Origin: Trichostrongylus colubriformis
Lineage: Eukaryota > Nematoda > Chromadorea > Rhabditida > Trichostrongylidae
Assembly (NCBI GenBank): GCA_963978905.1
Contig: OZ022260.1
Span: 41,228,259-41,292,258 of the forward strand
Reading direction: 5' to 3'
Length of the DNA stretch: 64,000 bases
Of this stretch, positions 55,111-64,000 are shown piece after piece. The first letter of the stretch is position 1. Every line of letters starts with the position of its first letter. A program made the translations under genes and the position numbers. The notes under the pieces are model-generated. The model was not told the origin of the DNA and made no database searches. It was given only the letters and a program-made list of their open reading frames with translations.

Positions 55111-55486
55111 TTCCAATGGAAAACTCGTCCAGACTACCCGCTTTTTGACGGAAAGGTCGTCCGCGTCTAGAATCAACTATGTGAAGGGGTCCCTATTTCT
55201 CTGGTCTTCAGTTTTTTTTTCTTACCGTTTTTTCTTCACCATCGCATTACTAGGTATCTCGACTTTCATATTCACTTGATTTTTCAATATGTCCGAATCT
55301 CCCCTCACACTGCCTTCCGTGAGGAAAAAACTAGTTGGAACGACAAAAAAAAAAACAATTGAATTTTATAATTTATGTCGTACAATGTTCTATACATTTT
55401 GATATTTTCACTTTTGCCTGCTCGTAGCTCTCCAGGTTATGGAAATAGTATTCTTCCTTGAGCTGCACTGAACAGTCGGCAAAATA

Positions 55487-56163
55487 TTAGGTAGTCTAAA
55501 AAGTCTTTTCGTATTTTTAAATACCGCTTTTTCCCTCAAAACTGCTTTCCACAAAATTTCTTCTGTACATATATGTGTAGTGCAAGTCCACACGCATCTA
55601 TAGGTATTGTTGTCTTCCATCTCCCGGATAACCCTTTTCGGCAAAATAAAAATATCAAAAGTCACCTCATTTTCAATTCCAATTTTTTTCTTTGAATGGC
55701 GTTAGACAGGGAAAGGAAAAGGTGATAATCCGATGGAGCAAGATCAGGGCTATAAGGCAGCAATTTTTATCCAAGCTCGAGAATTTTTTAAAAGAAAAAA
55801 TTAAAAAAATTTTTTACCACTAGTGAAAAAATGACTCGCCAAAAAATTCTCGAGCTTGGATAAAAATTGCTGCCCCATCCACCTTATAGCCCTCATCTTG
55901 CTCCATTGGATTATCACCTTTTCCTTTCCCTGTCTAACGCCATTCAAAGAAAAATTTATTTATAATTTTTGTATTGCAAATGAGGTTGACCGTTGATATG
56001 TTTATTGTGCCGAAAAGGGTTATCCGGGAGATGGAAGACAGTAATACCTATAGATGCGTGTGGACTTGTACTACATGTGTATGTACAGAAGAGATTGCTG
56101 GAAAGCAGTTTGGAAGGAAAAAGCGGTATTTGAAAATACGAAAAAACTTTTTACACTACCCAA
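55487..56163. mobile_element. Head-to-head mariner foldback element, copy 1
   Basis: 677 bp, left end TTAGGTAGTCTAAAAAGTCT, right end TTGGGTAGTGTAAAAAGTTT (inverted), flanked by TA (55485-55486 and 56164-56165). The halves are inverted copies of each other for roughly 300 bp. Each half carries, reading outward from the centre, a mariner transposase stretch encoding a LPHPPYSPDLAPSDYHLF-type motif (right half near 55860-55930). The centre is an A/T-rich loop with the CACTAGTG palindrome. A composite of two mariner 3' ends. Confidence 0.8.
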
Positions 56164-56165
56164 TA

Positions 56166-56989
56166 TAAGGGGTATTTTAAAAGTACTGAGAAGTTAGGGA
56201 AATATGGCTTTCCTCTTTGATTGTCATGGTGTCATGTGCCCTGCTTCACTGACGTGGCAGTGGTATGCGGTTGTATTGCATTCGTTCATGGTGCAAGGTG
56301 GGCTTGTTTATGAGAAGAGTTTAGACCACGAACTGTCACCCGGCTTAGCGCAGCGCCTCTTTCGCGCACAGTCTTCCTGGACTACTTTCTGACTTCGCAC
56401 TTAATGGAATTTGACTTCCTGAAACCTTAAATATCACTTGTTTCAAAAAAGTCTTTTATCTGCAAATGTTTGCATCACTTCGGGTGCTGCACAAAGTGGT
56501 GACATCAAAATGATGATTTATTTTTGTGTACTTATTTTTGTTCTCAGCGTGGATTCGTATCCTGGCTACGCTTCCTGGAGAGAGTGTGCTTACTCTTATA
56601 CTGCAAAGACCCAGGCGCTTTTTCTCGGCTTTCAAAGGGAACGGTTCATGAAAAATTCAACTTTTTCATTTCTATGCATTTATATTGCATTCATGAATAA
56701 GCTACTTGCAAAGTTTGGGCGGAAAAATCGAAATGCTGCAGAAAACCATAATCACGAAGTTTGCACAAGCTAGTAGCCGTGAGAGAAGGCGCTAGGGCTA
56801 TGGAGTAAGGGAAAGTGGTCGCGTGCTCGATCTAATGGTATTTCTTGATGGGGCTCGTATTCATCCCTAAGACTCCTGTTTCGAGCCTGATCTTGGTTTC
56901 CTTCTCGCATCACGCCACGGCTTTGCTTTACATCCCTTGTGGCCTCACCACGATACCCGCGCGGACCAAACTTTGAAGGAATGAATCTA
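56166..56989. other. Intergenic, no gene recognised
   Basis: Several short open frames, none with family resemblance. Confidence 0.4.
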
Positions 56990-57172
56990 GGGTCAATTAA
57001 AGTAGATGGAGGAGGGGGGGGGGGGAACATATCGCCTCCTCCTACATGAAAAAGCATCCGCCAAAGTATTTGTCTTATGTGCTTTAGCTTAAGCCTTGGG
57101 AGGGAAAGGAACTTCGACGTCTGTGAAAAATTTGCGTCTTTCCCTCCACTTCCATTGACCCTGAAACTTTAC
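56990..57172. repeat. GGGTCAATT-family MITE, worn copy
   Basis: GGGTCAATTAAAGT at left and ATTGACCC at right, with a G run, ACATGAAAAAGCATCCGCCA and ACTTCGACGTCTGTGAAAAA inside. Target duplication not evident. Confidence 0.65.
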
Positions 57173-59012
57173 CGGATTTGGAATTTTCCCATAACTTCAC
57201 ATGTTCTCTGTAATGAGACAATGCAGCATGTCTGCGAGGGATTACAGAATCTCAAACTCGTGGATGATTCCTTTAATAATATGTTCACCGTGGCCAACAG
57301 CCAAAGCGTTGGTTCTGAGTAGTCATTTATCGATGTCGGCATCGGACCTCCAAGCCGAAAACAAGTGAATTTTAATTTATTCGACCATTTTCGTTCCGAT
57401 GGCTTCTAATGTTCCCGCGAATGGTATTGCGGTTGTTATCATTATTCACTATTTGTCATACTCATTATTCGGTACTGTCAATCGTTATGTCATAGAGGTA
57501 GACATTATTGTTCTTTTACTGAAGGTCTTTCACTCTCCTTACTTGCACTGCAGAAAAGTTCCAAGGAGAAGAGAACATTCTTCTATACCTTACCCCTTCC
57601 AGGCGAGGGGGCTACATGCGATTCACTCACCGTAACCGTAATTATACTGGTGAGAGAGCAAATGAGCATTACTGGGACGATCTTGTTAAAACGACCAACT
57701 GCAGAGGACTACTTAGTCCGTCTGCCTTCAGTATTTGTTCACGGTGCTCTGGAAAGCTCTGGAAGAGGGGAGTCGGTAGTGTAATAGATTAGTACATATG
57801 TCAGGAAAGCATGAAGTGCTGGTGCGAGTCCCATCTGACACCGAAGTTTTTGCCGATAACTCAGCATCCTCGTAGTAGCTCTCGAACTGTCTGTAGAGAC
57901 TATGGGCCTCATCAAGCCTGATGTTGACGAAAATTGTAGGAAAATACGTCCCTCCCTCGGTCTGTCCGGCTCTTTCAACTCTATCTGTTCCCATAATCCT
58001 ACACTCAAAGCAGCGCACACCGGGAGTCGAGGACTCTTCGACAGGGGAGGGGGGTCGTATTTGACCGGACGGAAAAGGGGCTGGGGTCAACTCCGCAGAG
58101 GCCCTACGATAGGTGCTAAATTCTGAACTTTCGATAAGCAGATGAGAAGCGAAAGGTATTTCGCATCGAACTCGTGTGAGAAAATGTGATATAAAAATCT
58201 TTTTGCTTCAAGTAAATTACTAAGCATTAGAGACATTCCAACTGTACACCCGGCAACAGTTACTGGTACTTTAGACTTTGAAAAAGGGGGTCGTATTTGG
58301 TAACCGAGGGAGGAGGGTCGTGCTGAAGCAGCTATGTACATATTTTCCTCGACACCTCGAAGTTTCGTTTTTCCTAAGAAGGCGTTAGTCGATAATCGCA
58401 AACGCTCTGGTGCTGAGTATAATTATCGATTAACGATTTTCTAAAGATAGCCTCATCATACCAAAAAACACTCAAAAAGGGGTAGTCGTCTAGAAAGAAC
58501 CCTCGAGGGATCATTTTTGGGAAATGCGTCCCCTCTGATCATTCCTCGACAATGTTTGATTGATTTGAACATCGTATGGCTTTCTTCTCATGTCATATCC
58601 CTTCTTTACTTTAAAAATACCCTGAACCCTACTCAGGATTGTTTTCTGTGTTTTCCATTCCGTCGATAATCCCGTTTTGATAACTAATTTTTCTTATGAG
58701 CGGATTATTGGAGCACTTATTGTTGATCAATTCCTTCTTCGACTTCTCCCACCCCCACCCCCACAAGCATTTCGCATTTCTGTTTGGAATGTTTACAGAT
58801 GCCACATTGCTCTCACCTAATTAATCCTTTTCTTTGGATATAGGAAACCATGAGCTTCCTGTAAACATATGGTTTTGCGAAGACTCATAAACATTGAGGT
58901 GTATTTTCTAACTTCATATCAGTACTGAGCAGTCCGAAGCATAATCTAAAAATAAGAATTCTATGCCTTTGAGATGCGTCATGCATTCGATTTCCTTGCA
59001 GCATTACGCACC
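57173..59012. other. Intergenic, no gene recognised
   Basis: GGGGAGGGGGGTCGTATTTG at 58043 and GGGTCGTATTTGGTAACCGAGGGAGG near 58287 are related to 34978-35040 and suggest a further MITE family. No coding signal. Confidence 0.4.
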
Positions 59013-59405
59013 CTCAGAGAAACCGTGCACGGAAAAATGAGTTTTTCTGTTGCCTATACATCTATGTTGTATTTGCTTGATGAGGGCCACATGCAAATTT
59101 TTACGCAAAAAAGTGAGAATCCGGCAAAGATACAGCTCCTCAAAAAGGCGGCTGAGGGGCGGGCCTTCACGTGAGCGCAGGAAGAGATAATTGCGTAAGC
59201 GGTCCCATTGTTCGTCTTAACCGCGGCGGACGACGGGACAGTGCATTTACTGGAAGGCTCCGCCCCGTCGGCCGTCACTTGCAGGTTGTCGGATTCGCAA
59301 TTTTTCGCGTGACTTTTTGACTTGTGGCCCTTATTAAGCAAGTGCAGCATAAATATATGGGTAATAGAAAAACTCATTCTTCTGTGCACTATTCCTTTAA
59401 CCCAG
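59013..59405. mobile_element. Foldback element (GGAAAAATGAG family), third copy
   Basis: Left arm GTGCACGGAAAAATGAGTTT...GGGCCACATGCAAATTTTTACGC, right arm the inverse (GCGTGACTTTTTGACTTGTGGCCC...AAACTCATTCTTCTGTGCAC). Arms about 110 bp. Right boundary approximate. Confidence 0.65.
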
Positions 59406-59770
59406 TCACCTCCTTCTCCAATAAGAATGAAGGTGCTATCGCAATGGGGATGTGTGAATCTCAGTATGGGCATCACAGAAGGGGGGGGGGGGGGGGGAGG
59501 GGGAGGGGAGAGCCCATTTTTCCCATCACTAAGGCTCAGGCAAAACATAATTGTGAAACGCCTGATTGTGCAGGTTAACCCCTCAATGATCCCTCCAAGA
59601 GCTGACATGTGCTACTTCTTGTAGAGTGCCATTCCAATCTCATTGCGAAATCACCACATTAAAAATTCAGTTCTGCTAAAATTTTGTACGCTGGCCATTC
59701 AGGTTCGCCGAGTAGGGTTACACATGCGTTCGACATGAAACCATGTAAAAGCTACTATCACATCTTGGAA

Positions 59771-60664
59771 GAGCTAAGCAAACCGGACACTTTTGACAAA
59801 CGGCTGCTACCGTAATCAAGTTTTCGCGCCAGGGCGCGTATTGACGCTGCTCGTTGTCATCACACACTCTCTCGCGTTTTGTCGTTCTCTCTGCGCTCTC
59901 CGCGTAGGAGAAGGCATGTGGCAAACTGCCCGTGAATTGTACCACGCAAGCCGTCTAGGGCAGGCAACACCCAATGCACTACTGAGAGCGGCAGGGCGAG
60001 AGGAGCCGAGGGAAGGGGAGAGAATGGGGGAACGTGATGGGTCACGGTGACGGTTCTCAAACCGTCCCCAATTTCTGGAGACGCACGGGATATGGTACGC
60101 ATGCGCTCATGGAGGAGCTCTACGGTTGCGGTAACTTATCGGGGGTGATAGAGTTGGGACACGGGGCACACCTATGTTGTAATGTTAGGAATGTTCGCCC
60201 ATATTAGCCCCTGCGTCGAAGGTTCCTTCCCCTGCAATGCACGCGAAGCGCGCCACGAGTCGCGTGACGACGAACTTAGGTGCTTCACAATTAAGGGGGA
60301 GGCATCCCACAACACATCTGGACCCTATTTTGACCTAAGCCATGGAGGGGAAAAGAGTCCTTCCTTCCCCCTCCAAGGCTTAGGCAAAGTATACGCGTGA
60401 ATACACAGATTGACCATCAAGGATCTCTCCATGATGCACAGATAAGCAACTTTTTAGAAGATGCCCCCTCCCCTCATTGCGATAGCACTCAAACGTAAAC
60501 ATTGAAACATCACCTTTTAACATAATTCCTTCGTTCTTTGTGTTTGAGGTAAGCAAACCAAACCCAAAACACTTGGAGGATGTAAGGAAGCATGTGTTGG
60601 TCCTGCCACGAAAACCTGATTACGGTAGCAGCCGTTTGTCAAAAGTGTCCGGTTTGCTTAGCTC
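59771..60664. mobile_element. 894-bp Mutator-like (MULE) non-autonomous element
   Basis: Terminal inverted repeats of 56 bp beginning GAGCTAAGCAAACCGGACAC; the first 47 bp match exactly, then one A/G difference. Flanked by the exact 9-bp repeat ATCTTGGAA (59762-59770 and 60665-60673). Long TIRs with a 9-bp duplication define MULEs. The interior is non-coding and includes a GGTGCTATCGC-family remnant. Near-identical ends and an exact duplication suggest recent movement. Confidence 0.88.
60295..60489. repeat. GGTGCTATCGC-family MITE remnant inside the MULE
   Basis: CCTTCCCCCTCCAAGGCTTAGG, ATTGACCATCAAGGATCTCTCC, AGATAAGCAACTTTTTAGAAGATGCCCCC and CATTGCGATAGCACT correspond to the element at 12830-13048. 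Its left end is not clear. Confidence 0.55.
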
Positions 60665-60745
60665 ATCTTGGAATGCTCAGTTACACTCAGCCGATACATG
60701 AGCGTCACCCAAACCAGCACTTGTGCCTTTTCTTCTCACTTTCTA

Positions 60746-61421
60746 TTGGGTAGTCTAAAAAGTTTTTTCGTATTTTCCAATACCGCTTTTTCCCTCAAAA
60801 CTGCTTTCCAGAAATTTCTTCTGTACATACACATGTAGTACAAGTTCTCACGCATCTATAGGTATTATTGTCTTCCATCTCCCGGATAACCCTTTTCGGC
60901 AAAATAAACATATCAGCGGTCAACCTCATTTTCAATACAAAAATTATAAAAAATTTTTTCTTTGAATGGCGTTAGACAGGAAAAGGAAAAGGTGATAATC
61001 CGATGGAGCAAGATCAGGGCTATAAGGTGGATGGGGCAGCGATTTTTATCCAAGCTCGAGAATTTTTTGGCGAGTCACTTTTTCAATAGTGGGAAGAACT
61101 TGCCAAAAAATTGCTTCGCCAAAAAATGCTCGAGCTTGGATAAAATTGCTGCCTTATAGCCCTGATCTTGCTCCATCGGATTATCACCTTTTCCTTTCCC
61201 TGTCTAACGCCATTCAAGAAAAAAATTGGAATTGAAAATGAAGTGACTTTTGATATTTTTATTTTGCCGAAAAGGGTTATCCGGGAGATGGAAGACAACA
61301 ATACCTATAGATGCGTGTGGACTTGTACTATATATATATGTACAGAAGAAATTTTGTGGAAAGCAGTTTTGAGGGAAAAAGCGGTATTTAAAAATACGAA
61401 AAGACTTTTTAGACTACCTAA
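60746..61421. mobile_element. Head-to-head mariner foldback element, copy 2
   Basis: 676 bp, left end TTGGGTAGTCTAAAAAGTTT, right end TTAGGTAGTCTAAAAAGTCT (inverted), flanked by TA (60744-60745 and 61422-61423). It is built exactly like 55487-56163 but inserted in the opposite orientation, since its TTGGG and TTAGG ends are swapped. Mariner PPYSPDLAPSDYHLF-type coding remnants lie in both halves (right half 61150-61225). Confidence 0.8.
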
Positions 61422-61597
61422 TATTTCTGCACCCACTGTGAGATTGTACACTTGGAGAGTCCCCACCACCCACCTGTTCCCTACGCTCACTTCGAATTTG
61501 AACCGAAGAAATCCGCAAAATGACGTCATATTTGATAATTCACGTTGCCATCCGCCTGTAAGAATTATTTGAATTTCTTAATGCTTCATTTGCAGCC

Positions 61598-61780
61598 ATG
61601 TCGGCCAAATTGAACAATGTAATAGCTCGATTTACCGCTTCGAATCGAAACCGAAGCGCAGGCTCTAGCTCGCTTACTTTTTCCGGCAGCCCTGCAGATG
61701 TTTGTGCACGTTTGAATGGGATCCCAAATGTCGGGGAGGGGGACCGAAAAACCGCCATCGAGTGGATTCTCGATTCCGCG
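61598..61780 (+). CDS. Possible isolated coding exon (61 codons)
   Basis: TTCATTTGCAG acceptor, CC, then ATG and 61 open codons to a possible donor GCG|GTATCG. The reading (MSAKLNNVIARFTASNRN..., Ser-rich, then DRKTAIEWILDSA) has no family I recognise. The next exon could not be found within the following 2 kb. The opposite strand is also open here, so this may be a transposon remnant instead. Confidence 0.25.
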
Positions 61781-61861
61781 GTATCGTTTGATGTGCGATT
61801 GTTGAGGTGTCTGTTTTCTAAGTTTCTCAAAGTATGTCTGAGCCTTTACGATCGTTCATAG

Positions 61862-62304
61862 GTGTCATAAAGTTTTACCGCTGTTCAGTATGGAGGAATC
61901 ACATGGAGATCATAGCTGATCATTAACATTTTTCATCACTTTTATCCTTCATATCTTCACCTTATTCTCTTTTTCATGACTCACATAACACTATTAATCA
62001 ATAAGATCATCTTATCAAAGCATAATTAGCATTATTTAGTGAGGGAATGGCAATATCACCGCACTATTTCTTTGATTTTTTTTGACAAGCTTCTTCTATT
62101 TTGTAAAATAGCTTTCTGTTACCTATTCCTGAGAGGGAGAACTTCATCGCTGACAAATGAAGAGATTATTTTACGTCAGGAGGACTTCACAGTGCTGATG
62201 TTCTTAAGGAAGTGCATGGTTTGGTGCTACGCTACCAATAGTTCGCTGTTCGGAACCATATAGCAGTTTGAAGACAGTGACAGGGGTAATGTGGGTGCTA
62301 AGGA
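61862..62304. other. Intergenic, no gene recognised
   Basis: AT-rich, no coding signal or repeats recognised. Confidence 0.4.
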
Positions 62305-62560
62305 ATCGCTGAAAGGAGTCATTCACTCAAAAATTAGGGGCCTAAGAAGCCTATCTACAGCGGAATCCCCTGCGAATGGCGCACTCCTGAGCTGTAGCAG
62401 AGACGGCCTTTTTAGCTCCAGCCGCCTTTCTTGGCTCGGTCCGCCTCCTAGTGATTGATTGGCTGGGGTGGGAATGGAAGGTATCGCGGTCCGCTTTCTC
62501 ATTTTTAGCTTGAGGCTCACTCCAGATAGCGGATGTTTTCTCATTTCCGAGCATTCCTTC
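62305..62560. repeat. Dispersed repeat, paralogue of 54806-55110
   Basis: GGAGTCATTCACTC, GCGCACTCCTGAGCTGTAG, GGTATCGCGGTCCGCTTTCTC and TGAGGCTCACTCCAGATAG match the 54.8-kb copy in the same order. Confidence 0.6.
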
Positions 62561-62752
62561 GCCGAGTTCCCCCTATCACTGTCTTCAAGGGTAGCTGGAG
62601 CATCATTTGGACATTCAGGATAAGTACTGTGCGTACTTTGAGTGGCCGTTAAGAGGCAAAAGTGTGGCGCGTTTTACTGAAAGGTGCACTTTAAGCGAGT
62701 TGGCGAAATGAATAATTCAATACTTAATCCTTCATTCTACAGAGTGAATGAG

Positions 62753-63000
62753 GGATAAAGGACAAAGCTCTTGGCTTTAATCAACCCTTTTTGGTCTGCA
62801 ACACGCTTTCCAGCTCCATTCAGAATTGTGGTTGCAAGTTGGCGCTATACCATGACTTGCAGGGACTAAACGATGTAAGTCAGGGGCTACACCTAAAGGA
62901 TTAAGCTTAGTTGGCCTGAGTGGGTACTGATGCAGATTTATTGCGGGATTTGATCCCTGCACCAGAAGAGGAAAGTGCGTTCTTGTCCATCACATACGCC
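62753..63000 (-). mobile_element. tRNA-derived SINE, copy 1
   Basis: Read on the minus strand, a GGTGCAGGGATCAAATCCCG B-box-like head is followed by ACTCAGGCCAACTAAGC, CAACTTGCAACCACAATTCTG and a tail ending TTTGTCCTTTATCC. It matches the copy at 63352-63625. Pol III-type B box plus short tandem tail indicates a SINE; the A box is not clear. Confidence 0.6.
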
Positions 63001-63351
63001 CTTGTTCAGAGTAAATAATTTCAGAAAAACCAAAACATTCATTTTATATCTGCAGTAACTCACATTGATCCCCAGATTCCACAAGGCCGAATTCTGTGAG
63101 CGGCCCATTTAGCTGCATGATACATGTCCACGTGGCTTCGGATGATACTCAGTGGTGCAAAACTAGTCCATGCAAAGATTGACAGGAAGAATGTGATGCA
63201 CTTCCCAAATTTTGAGCCTTTTTTGACCATTTCGCTAGTATGGCAACCTGTTTGGTCACATTGCAAATTGTGATAGTATGCGTCACTTGTAACCACTGCG
63301 TCACCTCTGATCGTGTCGTAGACCTCACGATAAGCATATGGAATTAGAAAA

Positions 63352-63625
63352 GGATAAAGGATAAAGTTTTTGGTGTTAATCAATTCCTTCCTGGGATGCG
63401 CCGCACATTCTAGTTCCATTCAGAATCGTGATAGCTGGTGAATGTGATGTGGCCCATACAATGACTTGCGGTGGCCAGCCGATGTACAAATCAGTGCTTT
63501 TATCCTCCCAGACGAGTCTGGTACTAATTTGCCAACTCCGGAGGGATGAAAGGCTTGGTTGACCTGGGCGGGCGTCGATGCGAGATTTGATCCCTGCACC
63601 ATGAGAGTGGGGTGTGCGCCACTTG
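63352..63625 (-). mobile_element. tRNA-derived SINE, copy 2
   Basis: Minus strand: GGTGCAGGGATCAAATCTCG head, CGCCCAGGTCAACCAAGCC, GACTCGTCTGGGAGGATAAA, CATTCTGAATGGAACTAG-type middle, and a tail AAAACTTTATCCTTTATCC. Better preserved than copy 1. The 70- to 120-codon open frames over it are not genes. Confidence 0.65.
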
Positions 63626-64000
63626 TCACTCCACCACCTCCGCGCGCAGTTTTCGGAATTAGAAATATAACTAGGAAATCCGATATATGGAGACTGTTTG
63701 AGAGGCGATACTCCTGAGTACTTGAGGCGCTGCTCGTAAGGCCACAACAAGTTTTACGTGTCTTTAATCTTCTCGCCGACTTCGTATTCTCCGGCGGCAG
63801 ATGAGCCTCAAATGCCGCTTGAGAACTTCTTTAATCGTCAACGTCAATGGCGGGTCGTAAAATGGAAAATGGGCTGATTTATTTGCATCCCTGCCCGTCA
63901 TTAGCGGCAGCTTATGTTGAGAGAAAATGGAGGATTGCAGAGCGCTCATTTAAATCGGGTAATGGGCGATCGTCGAGTTTCCTTGGTATGATTTTAGTCA
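63626..64000. other. End of window, no gene recognised
   Basis: No coding signal or element end identified. Confidence 0.4.

Overview
This window looks like nuclear DNA from a nematode, most likely a clade V strongylid such as a hookworm or relative. The evidence is two nematode-style genes (an ADAM10/SUP-17 metalloprotease and a repetitive protein resembling the Caenorhabditis SSQ sperm proteins), TTTTCAG/TTTTTAG-type 3' splice sites, likely spliced-leader acceptors just upstream of start codons, and tRNA-derived SINEs ending in TTTATCC repeats. Species cannot be fixed from sequence alone. No rRNA, confident tRNA or CRISPR was seen.

Three protein-coding genes could be modelled exon by exon with consistent reading phase. 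(1) Minus strand 12107-6425: an eight-exon, 491-residue Gly/Ala/Pro-rich protein built from STMTAVGAP repeats between SAYFGV-type ends, an SSQ-like sperm protein. All its introns are phase 1 and its middle is a duplicated exon array. (2) Minus strand 21136-19401: a four-exon, 235-residue OCIA-domain protein with a probable trans-splice acceptor 2 nt before the ATG. (3) Plus strand 24559-31976: an 18-exon, 901-residue ADAM10/Kuzbanian/SUP-17 protease with signal peptide, prodomain, RSKR furin site, [12 protein letters not shown] zinc site, Cys-rich region, one membrane segment and a Pro-rich tail with a PPPPY motif. A weak candidate exon lies at 61598-61780.

Most of the rest is transposable-element debris, about 60% of it around and between the genes. 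It includes a 5'-truncated LINE with endonuclease and reverse-transcriptase domains (42.5-45.1 kb), RT-tail fragments of other LINEs (35.2 kb and 48.4-49.2 kb), mariner-type elements (4.2, 51.4, 55.5 and 60.7 kb), a pair of 745-bp TA-flanked elements (17.4 and 51.9 kb), Harbinger/Tourist-like elements (0.4-3.0, 7.7 and 17.1 kb), elements with 9-bp target duplications typical of Mutator-like transposons (33.2, 39.6 and 59.8 kb), hAT-like and other MITEs, SINEs (62.8 and 63.4 kb), a ~145-bp satellite with an exact 290-bp higher-order repeat (13.9-14.9 kb) and AC and CAGA microsatellites. Several elements are nested, and in three cases the window itself contains the uninterrupted target, so insertion points and target duplications can be read directly.

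The genes do not form an operon: orientations differ, spacing is several kilobases, and each has its own apparent 5' signals. The most noteworthy structures are the frame-neutral exon array of the SSQ-like gene, foldback elements made of two head-to-head mariner 3' ends, and the Mutator-like element with near-identical 56-bp termini.
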